A stretch of DNA of 6,590 nt from Acidobacteriota bacterium. Lineage in GTDB: Bacteria; Acidobacteriota; Terriglobia; Bryobacterales; Bryobacteraceae. The DNA lies in NCBI GenBank assembly GCA_947466555.1, contig CANIFK010000304.1, positions 1 to 6,590 of the forward strand, given 5' to 3'. Shown piece by piece: positions 1 to 6,310 of the stretch. The notes under the pieces are model-generated. The model saw only the letters and a program-made list of their open reading frames with translations. It was not told the origin of the DNA and did not search any database. Within the stretch, counting starts at the first letter, position 1, and each line of letters opens with the position of its first letter. The position numbers were made by a program, and so were the translations under genes.

Positions 1-2
1 CT

Positions 3-35
3 GCGAATGCCGCCGGAAACCCCGGCGGCATTCGC
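3..35 (-). terminator. Candidate intrinsic terminator hairpin after the oxidoreductase gene
   Basis: Positions 3-16 and 22-35 form a perfect 14-base inverted repeat around a 5-base loop (17-21). It starts about 20 bases past the stop codon of the minus-strand gene ending at 57, where a terminator for that gene would sit. The stem is very GC-rich near the loop. Any U-tract for the minus-strand transcript would lie left of position 1 and cannot be seen. On the plus strand only a poor T content (tattc) follows. It could instead be a bidirectional terminator or a dispersed palindromic repeat. Confidence 0.5.
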
Positions 36-56
36 TATTCATGGACTAAGAAACCC

Positions 57-1415
57 TCACACCACGTACGGCTTGCGGTAATCCCGCGTCAGCAGCTTAT
101 TCGCCTCCGCGTCACCCACAAACTTCGGCCCGGCCGCCAACGTCAACCGCCGCCCAACCCGGTACGAAATATTCGCCAAATGGCACATCGAAGCGCTCAA
201 CGAAGCGATCGAAATCTCATCGTGCAGATCCTTCGAATTCCGCGACTTCACCGCACCCAGGAAGTTCTTCATGTGCAATCCCGTCGGATCGCCATCCGGT
301 CCGCGCTGCGCCCGCTCTTCCATGATCAGCTCGTTGCTCTCGCCCTTAAACGCCTGGAACCCGGCATCGCTCATCGCCGCCCAGCCCTCGGTGCCGAAGT
401 ACAAATTGCCCACCATGATGTTCAACGGTGCCGCACCCTTCGGTGCCGTCGCCTCCGGAGCCGGAGCAGCCGCCATCGGCCCCTGCCGCGGCCCGCGAGG
501 CACCGCGCCCTCGGCGCCAGTCAGCAATCCACGCACCTCAAACACCAGCTCCCGCCCGCCAAAATCGAACGAAGCGGAAAGCGTGTTCGGCGTCTCCTGG
601 TCGTCCTCGTAGGCGAACTTCCCGCCATGCGCATAAGCCGTCTTCGGCCACTCCGGATCGCCCATGCCCCATCGCGCCAACCCCAACTCATGCACGCCCT
701 GGTTGCCAATGTCGCCATTGCCCGTGTCCCAGAACCAGTGCCAGTTATACGCAAATCGCAACTCGTTAAACGGCCGCAATGGCGCCGGCCCCAGGAACAT
801 CTCCCAGTTCACGCCGGGCGGCGTCGGCGAATCCGGCTTATGCCCAATCGATTTCCGGCGCTTATAGCAGAGACCCTTCGCCTGATACACCTTCCCGATC
901 AACCCGCCGTTCACCGCCTCCATCGCCTTCATCTTCATCGGATTCGAACGGTGCTGCGAACCCACCTGGAACATCCGCTTCGTCTCGCGCGCCACCTGCA
1001 CCAGCTTCTGGCACTCGTAGATGTTATAGGCCGCCGGCTTCTCGCCATACACGTCCTTGCCAGCCTTCATTGCCCATATCGCCGCCAGCGCATGCCAGTG
1101 GTTCGGCGTCGCAATGGATACCGCGTCAATGCTCGGATCGGCGAACGCCTCGCGCATATCGGCGAACTCTTTCGCCTTCTCGCTCGTGCCCTTCAACAGC
1201 GTTGCCTGCGCCTTCTCCCGCGCCGCCTGGTTCACATCGCATAGGCCCGCCACGCGCGCCTCTCCAATGCGAATGTAGTTCCGCAGGTGGTCGCTCCCGC
1301 GCCCGCCCAAGCCCACAATGGCCAGGCTCACGCGGTCGTTCGCGCCCCATACCCGCATAGCCGAAGCAGCCGCGGCCGCCCCCATGAAATAACGACGAGT
1401 TGTACTGTCGGACAT
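57..1415 (-). CDS. Tat-exported Gfo/Idh/MocA family oxidoreductase
   Basis: This 452-residue protein is a probable NAD(P)-dependent sugar or polyol dehydrogenase/oxidoreductase. The N-terminus has a twin-arginine signal (RRYFMG at residues 7-12, then an alanine-rich core, likely cleaved near residue 25), so it probably acts in the periplasm after folding with its cofactor. The Rossmann fold begins at residue 29 with the dinucleotide-binding loop VGLGGRG (34-40). TPNHWH (103-108) and the family hallmark GEKP (124-127, with K126) follow. The C-terminal alpha/beta domain has GDIGNQGVHELGLARW (234-249), where H242 is the likely catalytic or substrate-contacting histidine. An Ala/Gly/Pro-rich insert at about 300-330 looks like a surface loop. 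Exported members with this layout are abundant in Acidobacteria and Planctomycetes, often tied to carbohydrate breakdown; the substrate cannot be told here. No Shine-Dalgarno precedes the ATG, but a promoter with leaderless spacing does. rsmG is divergent. The family call is very secure; the specific reaction is not. Confidence 0.93.
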   Translation of the reverse strand: MSDSTTRRYFMGAAAAASAMRVWGANDRVSLAIVGLGGRGSDHLRNYIRIGEARVAGLCDVNQAAREKAQATLLKGTSEKAKEFADMREAFADPSIDAVSIATPNHWHALAAIWAMKAGKDVYGEKPAAYNIYECQKLVQVARETKRMFQVGSQHRSNPMKMKAMEAVNGGLIGKVYQAKGLCYKRRKSIGHKPDSPTPPGVNWEMFLGPAPLRPFNELRFAYNWHWFWDTGNGDIGNQGVHELGLARWGMGDPEWPKTAYAHGGKFAYEDDQETPNTLSASFDFGGRELVFEVRGLLTGAEGAVPRGPRQGPMAAAPAPEATAPKGAAPLNIMVGNLYFGTEGWAAMSDAGFQAFKGESNELIMEERAQRGPDGDPTGLHMKNFLGAVKSRNSKDLHDEISIASLSASMCHLANISYRVGRRLTLAAGPKFVGDAEANKLLTRDYRKPYVV

Positions 1416-1421
1416 GCAGCG

Positions 1422-1450
1422 ATCTTATCAAACACCGCACCCGGTGCCAG
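1422..1450 (-). promoter_or_regulatory. Candidate leaderless promoter of the oxidoreductase gene
   Basis: Read on the minus strand, CTGGCA (1450-1445, 4 of 6 matches to TTGACA) is followed by a 17-base spacer and TAAGAT (1427-1422, 4 of 6 matches to TATAAT). Six bases later comes the ATG at 1415. With normal -10 to start-site spacing, transcription would begin at or next to the A of the ATG, giving an mRNA with no 5' leader. This fits the absence of any purine-rich ribosome binding site upstream. The element lies between the divergent start codons if rsmG begins at 1474. Confidence 0.45.
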
Positions 1451-1473
1451 ACCCCAAATGGCAGAATAGAGAG

Positions 1474-2112
1474 GTGTCCTTCGCCGACGAACTCGCTCAA
1501 CTCCTCCCCCAAGACCTCCCCCACCGGGACAACGTCATCCGCAAGTCCGCCCTCCACCTCGACATGATCGTCGAAATCAACAAGGTGATGAACCTCACCC
1601 GCATCACCGACCCGCGTGAAGCCGCCATCAAACACGTCCTCGATTCCGTCCTCCCCTGGCGCCTCTTCGCCGACGCCCTTCACGTCGTCGACGCCGGCAC
1701 CGGCCCCGGCTTCCCCGGCATCCCCCTCTCCCTCGTCCTCCCCGACGTCAAGTTCTCCCTCCTCGAAGCCACGCAGAAAAAGGCGCGCTTCGTCCAATCG
1801 GTCGTCGACGAACTGCGCCTCCCCAACGTCCAGGTCATCCCCCAGCGCGCCGAAGAGTGGATCCACCACAACCACGCCGACATCGTCACCGGACGCGCCG
1901 TCGCCCCGCTACACAAAGCGTTTCTAATCTTCGCCCCGGCCCTCAAGAACGATGCCCGCGTCCTGCTCTACAAAGGGCCCGACGTCGCCACCGAAATCAC
2001 CGAAGCCGCCCCCGAATCCCGCAAACGCCGCATCGAATTCCGCATCCTCGAACGCTACGAACTCCCCGACTCGCTCGGCGAACGCACCATCGTCGAAATG
2101 CTCCGCTCGTAG
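1474..2112 (+). CDS. rsmG: 16S rRNA (guanine(527)-N(7))-methyltransferase RsmG
   Basis: RsmG (GidB) uses S-adenosylmethionine to methylate N7 of G527 in 16S rRNA in the cytoplasm; in other bacteria its loss gives low-level streptomycin resistance. Numbering from the GTG at 1474 (212 residues, near the 207 of E. coli RsmG), the signature is the SAM-binding loop DAGTGPGFPGIPL (73-85). It is preceded by MNLT (39-42) and a DSV at 57-59 as in the family, and followed by LLEATQKKARFV, QRAEEW and TGRAVAPL (around 139-146), then LLYKG (164-168). The frame is open upstream to an ATG at 1414, which would add 20 residues rich in Pro, Gln and Arg that do not look like the family and would overlap the divergent start codon and its promoter; I therefore prefer the GTG. 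Neither start has a good Shine-Dalgarno, though GAGAG directly precedes the GTG. Codons end overwhelmingly in C. There are no parA/parB or mnmG neighbours, unlike the gid locus of many bacteria. Confidence 0.93.
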   Translation: MSFADELAQLLPQDLPHRDNVIRKSALHLDMIVEINKVMNLTRITDPREAAIKHVLDSVLPWRLFADALHVVDAGTGPGFPGIPLSLVLPDVKFSLLEATQKKARFVQSVVDELRLPNVQVIPQRAEEWIHHNHADIVTGRAVAPLHKAFLIFAPALKNDARVLLYKGPDVATEITEAAPESRKRRIEFRILERYELPDSLGERTIVEMLRS

Positions 2113-2204
2113 TGGCCCTGTTTCGATAGGACTGGTACAACACCAGCCTTGCACCGTATCACGCTTTCTGTAACACTGTTTTTTCCTGCTGGAAATACAC
2201 CTAT

Positions 2205-2909
2205 ATGAAGCTAACTACCCTGTGCCTTCTGGCGGCCTTGTGTGCCTTTCCCGTTGCCGCCGTGCCATTCACGGTAAACTTCCTCTGGACACCCATCGCG
2301 GCTACCGATGGCGGCTCCGCAGACTTCTTTGACTTTCAATTCGTTGCCCCGTCCGGCGACCTGAAGCTCACCCAAATGTCTGTCACTCTCGGCAATAATC
2401 TGATGTATGACCTCGTCGAAGCCGCACCGGGCCATGTGAACTGGGGCGCGTATGCCTTGACGGACGGCGGCGCCGGCGCCACCCAAACCTCCCCCGACCT
2501 CGGAGAAGGCACCAGCGGCAACCGCACCATCGCCTGGAACTTCGCCAGCTTCCTCAATGGCGTCACCTTGCGCTACGGGGCCGATGTCGATGCCACCACC
2601 GTCTGTGCGGCCGGCATCACCGGCGCGATCTGCCGCACGAATGGGGATAGCGTAACCACGGCCGGCTTCATCTCCCGCGGCGCCGTTGACGTCGCCTTTA
2701 CCGTTGCACTCACCAACGGCGATCCCGGTGCTAGTTTCAGCTTTCCCGCCAGTGGCCAGTCCTGGATAGACGGCGGCGTCATTGCCAACACATCCTATAG
2801 CGGCGAGGTCTTCGCCCCTGCCCCGGTCACTACCCCCGAACCCGCCTCCTGGGCCCTCGGTCTCGGCGGTCTTTCGCTCTGCGCACTCCTCCGCCGCAAG
2901 CTACTATAG
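2205..2909 (+). CDS. PEP-CTERM sorting domain protein, exported
   Basis: This 234-residue secreted protein has a Sec signal peptide (residues 1-19, Lys at 2, core LCLLAALCAFPVAA, cleavage likely after A19). It also has a classic C-terminal PEP-CTERM tail: PEP at 211-213, a hydrophobic segment at about 214-229, then basic RRK (230-232) and the end. In known systems exosortase recognises this tail, cuts it and directs the protein to the surface, often alongside exopolysaccharide. The middle (about 22-205) is rich in Gly, Ala, Ser, Thr and Asp, looks beta-rich and has only two cysteines (C134, C143), which could pair. I recognise no enzyme motif. The start is the ATG preceded by GGAAA nine bases upstream; that GGAAA can pair with TTTCC (2182-2186) in a small 5-bp hairpin. 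No exosortase gene is in the window, so it must be encoded elsewhere. Codon choice is more mixed than in rsmG. The sorting call is firm; the function is unknown. Confidence 0.9.
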   Translation: MKLTTLCLLAALCAFPVAAVPFTVNFLWTPIAATDGGSADFFDFQFVAPSGDLKLTQMSVTLGNNLMYDLVEAAPGHVNWGAYALTDGGAGATQTSPDLGEGTSGNRTIAWNFASFLNGVTLRYGADVDATTVCAAGITGAICRTNGDSVTTAGFISRGAVDVAFTVALTNGDPGASFSFPASGQSWIDGGVIANTSYSGEVFAPAPVTTPEPASWALGLGGLSLCALLRRKLL

Positions 2910-2915
2910 AGGTCT

Positions 2916-2920
2916 GGAGA
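2916..2920 (+). promoter_or_regulatory. Shine-Dalgarno deciding a TTG start
   Basis: GGAGA sits six bases before the TTG at 2927, a near-optimal position. It lies in the 17-base gap after the PEP-CTERM stop codon. It favours the TTG over the internal ATG at codon 24 of the same frame, and supports translation of this small gene from the PEP-CTERM transcript. Confidence 0.6.
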
Positions 2921-2926
2921 AATCGA

Positions 2927-3208
2927 TTGTCAGACTGGTCATTCGCGCAACAGGACGAGCAGGAACAGCTCGCCAAACTGGAACACTTCTCGGTGATGAA
3001 GCAAACTCCCAACGGCGAAAAGGAGATCCTCATCGCCCTGTATGAGTACCATACCCCGCAGGACCCGGCCATGAAGTTTGTCGCCCGCGCCAATCAACCG
3101 CTCTACCAGAAGACCGCGCCTGTCACGCCCATCGGCTGGGGCAACAACCGCCTCTCGGCCCTCTCGGCCTGCCTCAACATGATCCGCAAGTTCCCCTTCG
3201 AAGAGTAA
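2927..3208 (+). CDS. Small conserved-looking protein of unknown function (93 aa)
   Basis: I do not recognise a named family. The 93-residue product has no signal peptide or membrane segment, so it should be cytoplasmic. The N-terminal third is acidic, glutamine-rich and probably helical (QQDEQEQLAKLEHF). The middle looks like beta strands (KEILIALYEYHT, then MKFVARANQ). The C-terminal part has PIGWGNNRLSALSACLNMIRKFPFEE, where a GWG turn leads into an amphipathic helix with one cysteine (C83). The start is TTG, chosen because of GGAGA six bases before it. It lies 17 bases after the PEP-CTERM gene and eight bases from the end of the convergent serine hydrolase gene. The good ribosome binding site, balanced amino-acid composition and tight packing argue that it is real. 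Its partner and role cannot be told from sequence. Confidence 0.75.
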   Translation: MSDWSFAQQDEQEQLAKLEHFSVMKQTPNGEKEILIALYEYHTPQDPAMKFVARANQPLYQKTAPVTPIGWGNNRLSALSACLNMIRKFPFEE

Positions 3209-3216
3209 CCGAGCAG

Positions 3217-4332
3217 CTACTTCACCACCGAAGCCGCCACCGCGTTCGACACCGTCCGCAACAGCCGTCCGTCGTCTTCCGAAGTCGCCCGCGTCGTCAG
3301 GATCACCGTCACCACCTGGCTCACCGGATCGGCCCATACAACCGTGCCCGTGGCCCCGGAATGACCAAACGTGCCGGGTGAAACCAGGTCCCCGCAATAG
3401 ACCCACACCGGGCTCGTCGCCAGTCCCCAGCCCAGCCCCCACGCCTTACCAATCGCCGTGTTCTGGTCGCTCGTCATCCGCGCCACCGTCGCCGGGCTCA
3501 GCAGGCGTTTCCCCGCAAACTGCCCGCCATTCAGAAACGTCTGCATCAGAATCGCCAGGTCCGTCACCGTCGAATGCATCCCGCCCCACGGGTGCCCCAT
3601 GTCGCGCCAATACGGCGTGTTCGGGCCAAACCGCTCGACATCGGCCCCCAGCCCCGTCTGGCACAAAACCGTGTCTTCAATCTGCCGCCCGCCCAGCCCC
3701 AGCGACGAATCCTTCATCCCCAACACATCGAAGATTTCCTTCTTCTGGAACTCCCGCAAACGCGCCCCCGTCACCCGTTCCACAATCTCCCCGGCCAGCA
3801 ACGTGCCCATGCTCTGATAGCTGAAATCGGTCCGCGGCTTGTACAGCAACGGCGTAGTAAACGTGCCCTTCACAAAGTCACTCAATGGCGCATGCGCCCG
3901 CCGCAGTTCCGTATTCTGCGGCAGCATATCCGGCAGCCCCGACGTATGCGACAACAAATCCCGCACCCGGATCAACCCGCGCTCCCCGCCCTGCAACTCC
4001 GGCAAATACTTCGCCGCCGGATCGTTCAACGAAACCAACCCGCGCTCCACCAACAGCATCAGCGCCACGGCGTTCACGGGCTTTGAAATCGATGCCAGCA
4101 AATACACCGCGTCCGGCTTCGCCCCGAACCCTTCGTGCAGAACGATACTCCCGTTCCGCGCCACCAGGATCGACGCCGCCCGCACCCGCCCCGACTTCAC
4201 CTCTTCCGCAAGCAACGCCGAAGCCCGCGCCAGCCGCGGACCCGACATCCCCAGCGCCTCCGGCGTCCCGCGTTTCAACTGTCCCATCACCGCCATCGCC
4301 CCCAGCACCATTAGCGCAATACGACGTCCCAT
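3217..4332 (-). CDS. Exported serine hydrolase, beta-lactamase/esterase family
   Basis: This 371-residue protein belongs to the serine beta-lactamase-like superfamily (class C / penicillin-binding-protein fold), whose members include esterases, D-aminopeptidases and peptidoglycan enzymes. A short signal peptide (about 1-17, RR at 3-4 then IALMVLGAMAVMG) sends it across the inner membrane. Catalytic motif 1 is SISK (81-84, nucleophile S81, general base K84) and motif 2 is YQS (172-174). Motif 3 is the HSG version of the KTG box (324-326, FGHSGATGT). LLSHTSGL (126-133) is typical of the family. HSG instead of KTG points to an esterase or peptidase more than a drug-hydrolysing lactamase (inference). 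The start is fixed by a perfect GGAGG eight bases upstream (4341-4345), inside the preceding gene, which it overlaps by 22 bases; this suggests translational coupling. It is the last gene of a three-gene exported-protein operon and meets the small plus-strand gene end to end with only eight bases between. The physiological substrate is unknown. Confidence 0.92.
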   Translation of the reverse strand: MGRRIALMVLGAMAVMGQLKRGTPEALGMSGPRLARASALLAEEVKSGRVRAASILVARNGSIVLHEGFGAKPDAVYLLASISKPVNAVALMLLVERGLVSLNDPAAKYLPELQGGERGLIRVRDLLSHTSGLPDMLPQNTELRRAHAPLSDFVKGTFTTPLLYKPRTDFSYQSMGTLLAGEIVERVTGARLREFQKKEIFDVLGMKDSSLGLGGRQIEDTVLCQTGLGADVERFGPNTPYWRDMGHPWGGMHSTVTDLAILMQTFLNGGQFAGKRLLSPATVARMTSDQNTAIGKAWGLGWGLATSPVWVYCGDLVSPGTFGHSGATGTVVWADPVSQVVTVILTTRATSEDDGRLLRTVSNAVAASVVK

Positions 4333-5375
4333 ACCTTGGTCCTCCTGTCCTTCCCCTTCGGCCCATCTACCGTCAGCGTCACCACATACTCACCCGGCTT
4401 CGCATACACATGCTGCGGATGCCGCTCCGTCGACGTCTTCCCATCGCCGAAGTCCCACAGCCACGACGTCACCGGCCCATACGACAGATCCTGAAACGCA
4501 ATCAGGCGCCGGTCCATGTCCACAACCTGAAACGCCCACTCCGCCTCCACCGCCCGCCGCAACCCGCCCTCAATGGGCATCAACCGGAACGCCACCAGGT
4601 CCGACGCGTTCCCATACATCGACGTCTTGTGCGACAGATTCCAAAACCCGCGATACTTCTTCCCCTCCCCATCATCGTCGTAGTCCAGAACCGACCACGA
4701 CATCCCGATCACCTTGTTCTCCCAAAGCTTCGATTCCACACTCCGCTCCGGCCCCTCATACGCCGCGTAGTCAAACGGAGTAATAAAGAACTCCAGAACT
4801 AACTTGCCACTCTCCCCCGGCTTAAACTTAAAATCATAAGCGGCATTGGCATACGGCAGGCTCTTGATCCACGGCTGGCACCCCCACACCATCGTCCAGT
4901 CTTTATCTAGCGGCGGCGTAAATATGTGGTAATTCTGCGCGTGAACCCCGTGAAACGAAAAATGCGCCTGATCGGGATTGATCCCCTGCACCGGATGACT
5001 GGTCTTGATAAAAGGACCACCCGATAAGTCCCCATCAACGACAACTTCAAATATGTCGTTGTGTAAGTCCCGATGCTTGAAGTCCCAGTAGTTATCGGAG
5101 GCTTCATACAGGAAATACAACCGGTTCATCCCCTTCACCCACCCCACCTTCACCGTCACGTCCAGATCCTTCCGGTCCATCGGCGTATTGTTCACCGTGT
5201 CCTTCAGCTGGTCCTGGCCAATCGCGTACGAAGCCGGCACCATCGCCCAATCGTCCGTCTTCCCATCGATCCGCGGAATCTGATTCGCCGGAAACTGGAA
5301 TACCTTAAATTCCACGCCCGGGCGCTCCAGCGCGCACAGCGGCAGCGCAAACATAACCAGCGTCATCAGTCGCAT
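4311..5375 (-). CDS. Exported protein with CBM9-like domain and C-terminal PKD domain
   Basis: This 354-residue secreted protein probably binds a polymer or glycan. It has a Sec signal peptide (1-15, MRLMTLVMFALPLCA; LPLC is a poor lipobox). A long beta-sandwich resembling carbohydrate-binding module family 9 spans about 30-265, opening with PRIDGKTDDWAMVPA and containing NDIFEVVVDGD (106-116) and an acidic DYDDDGEG (231-238) that could hold calcium. A PKD domain follows at about 282-354 with the canonical WDFGDG (307-312), HVYAKPGEY (322-330) and VTLTV (332-336). I see no catalytic motif. The frame opens 12 codons earlier (5411), but the ATG at 5375 has AAGGG seven bases upstream and begins directly with the signal peptide, so I chose it. 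It is the middle gene of the operon, 52 bases after the upstream stop and overlapping the hydrolase start by 22 bases. The PKD call is very sure; the CBM9-like call is from overall pattern. Confidence 0.88.
   Translation of the reverse strand: MRLMTLVMFALPLCALERPGVEFKVFQFPANQIPRIDGKTDDWAMVPASYAIGQDQLKDTVNNTPMDRKDLDVTVKVGWVKGMNRLYFLYEASDNYWDFKHRDLHNDIFEVVVDGDLSGGPFIKTSHPVQGINPDQAHFSFHGVHAQNYHIFTPPLDKDWTMVWGCQPWIKSLPYANAAYDFKFKPGESGKLVLEFFITPFDYAAYEGPERSVESKLWENKVIGMSWSVLDYDDDGEGKKYRGFWNLSHKTSMYGNASDLVAFRLMPIEGGLRRAVEAEWAFQVVDMDRRLIAFQDLSYGPVTSWLWDFGDGKTSTERHPQHVYAKPGEYVVTLTVDGPKGKDRRTKVWDVVLR
4341..4345 (-). promoter_or_regulatory. Perfect Shine-Dalgarno for the serine hydrolase inside the upstream gene
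   Basis: On the minus strand this reads GGAGG, eight bases before the ATG at 4332. It lies within the last codons of the CBM9/PKD gene. Ribosomes finishing that gene at 4311 would pass over and uncover it, so the two products are likely made in linked amounts. Confidence 0.65.
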
Positions 5376-5427
5376 TGTGAGACCCTTCCCTTCGCCGCTC
5401 CAGAGTCCCACAAAGAGCCCGGACGAT

Positions 5428-6219
5428 TCAATATGGGCTGATCGAAGCCTGGTCGGAAGGAAGCGTCATGCCGCTCGAAATCGCCCACGGCCGGCCCTCT
5501 CGCATCAGCAAACACAACCCCGAAAGGAATCTGTATTCGTAACGGTCGGCCCCGGGAAACGAGACGGTCCACTCCACCGTGCCCCGAAACCCCGCAAGCT
5601 GCGGCCAAAGCGCCCGCACGTCCGCCGTCACCTGCAGCTTGTTGTCGAAGTAGATCTGGTCCCGCAGAACAATCTCGCCCGCCAGATTCCGGAATACGAA
5701 ATCCAACGTCGCCGTTGTCGTCATCGTCACCCAAATCAGTTCAGGCCGCGCCGTAGCATCCGTCAAATCCAGCGACACCGTCGACCGCCGCTCATGCGCC
5801 GGCGCGAGCGACACCGCCAGACTCTGCACAATCCGCTCGCCCTCTTTGTAAGTCACCACCGCGCTGGCGCCCAACGGATTGCCCTGCGGCTCATAAATCT
5901 CCACAAACCCCCGCGTCAGCGCCAGCGCCTTCCCGCTCGTTTCAATGACGCCCGTCGCGCCCGGGGCCAACGCAATATCCACCGTGTTGCCCATAATCCT
6001 GCCTGAGGAAACCGTCAATCCCGGTGCCCACGATTCGCCAAAGCCCCGCGAAGTCAGAAACGTCACCACCGCCAACGCCGGCTTGTCCGACAGGTTCACC
6101 ACCGTCACCTGCGTCGACCACCCGCCGCCATCCTGCACCAACGGCAGAAACCGATCCGTTTCGCCAACAGTCGCCGCGCCAGCCATCCCAATGCTCAGTA
6201 CAACCAAGAGTAGTCGCAT
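5428..6219 (-). CDS. Exported beta-sandwich protein of unknown function
   Basis: This secreted protein has about 263 residues and no recognised enzyme motif. A signal peptide (MRLLLVVLSIGMAGA, cleavage near 15) is followed by FLPLVQDGGGWSTQVTVVN and then a run of beta strands. The pattern 'DGGGW-S/T-T-x-V-x-V-x-N-x-S' followed by a strand with TF resembles Ig-like repeats of secreted Solibacter/acidobacterial proteins; this rests on memory of the style, not on a search. A second, similar strand block (PELIWVTMTTTATLDFVFRN) suggests two beta domains. Three in-frame starts lie close together: GTG 6231, ATG 6222 and ATG 6219. GGGA stands six bases before 6219 but only three before 6222, so I chose 6219; the product changes by at most four residues. 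It is the first gene of the minus-strand operon, with 52 bases to the CBM9/PKD gene, and is divergent from pxpB. Codons end mostly in G. A structural or adhesive envelope role is a guess. Confidence 0.8.
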   Translation of the reverse strand: MRLLLVVLSIGMAGAATVGETDRFLPLVQDGGGWSTQVTVVNLSDKPALAVVTFLTSRGFGESWAPGLTVSSGRIMGNTVDIALAPGATGVIETSGKALALTRGFVEIYEPQGNPLGASAVVTYKEGERIVQSLAVSLAPAHERRSTVSLDLTDATARPELIWVTMTTTATLDFVFRNLAGEIVLRDQIYFDNKLQVTADVRALWPQLAGFRGTVEWTVSFPGADRYEYRFLSGLCLLMREGRPWAISSGMTLPSDQASISPY

Positions 6220-6271
6220 CATCCGTCCCACAAATCAGCGTAGATCCGCATGACTGCCGCCGAATGAACAC

Positions 6272-6284
6272 GGAATGACATTCC
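6272..6284. promoter_or_regulatory. 13-base palindrome in the divergent intergenic region, possible operator
   Basis: GGAATG and CATTCC form a perfect inverted repeat around a single central base. It lies between the exported-protein operon and pxpB, and just before it is a partial direct repeat of its left arm (GAATGAACA, 6262-6270). Its right end overlaps the place where the -35 box of pxpB would fall, so a bound protein could block that promoter. No regulator gene is visible in the window. Confidence 0.3.
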
Positions 6285-6310
6285 AATAACAATCCCCCAC
6301 GGCGTACCAT
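6281..6310 (+). promoter_or_regulatory. Candidate leaderless promoter of pxpB
   Basis: TACCAT (6305-6310, 4 of 6 to TATAAT) ends exactly six bases before the ATG at 6317, and no Shine-Dalgarno is present. The -35 candidate TTCCAA (6281-6286) with an 18-base spacer matches only 3 of 6, so the -10 position is the main evidence. A transcript from here would start at or next to the ATG. Confidence 0.35.

Noticed and set aside
180..1244. Long plus-strand open frame (354 codons) opposite the oxidoreductase gene
   Set aside because: Its product is Arg/His/Pro/Leu-rich with no recognisable motif, and it is antisense to a clear Gfo/Idh/MocA gene. Such frames are common in GC-rich DNA.
1126..1875. Minus-strand open frame (249 codons) across the rsmG region
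   Set aside because: The product is a low-complexity run of Gly, Asp, Glu and Val, the reverse shadow of C-ending rsmG codons, and it overlaps two well-supported genes.
2132..2146. Inverted repeat CTGGT-acaac-ACCAG as a terminator for rsmG
   Set aside because: The stem is only five base pairs and no T-tract follows directly; the T run at 2179-2184 is over 30 bases away.
2133..2154. Possible sigma-54 promoter (TGGTAC ... TTGCAC) before the PEP-CTERM gene
   Set aside because: PEP-CTERM genes are sigma-54 controlled in some bacteria, but here GG and GC are 17 bases apart instead of the required 12, so the two elements cannot be read together.
3152..3169. Tandem 9-base repeat (ctctcggcc twice)
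   Set aside because: It lies in frame inside the 93-residue gene and simply encodes LSALSA of a helix; two copies are not evidence of a regulatory or unstable repeat.
3209..3216. Terminator between the convergent genes at 3208 and 3217
   Set aside because: Only eight bases separate the stop codons and no hairpin with a T-tract is visible around them; termination there must use another mechanism or read through.
3839..4802. Two overlapping plus-strand open frames of over 300 codons opposite the hydrolase and CBM9/PKD genes
   Set aside because: Both are Pro/Ser/Thr/Arg-rich and lack domains. The minus-strand genes here have full catalytic and PKD motifs and good ribosome binding sites.
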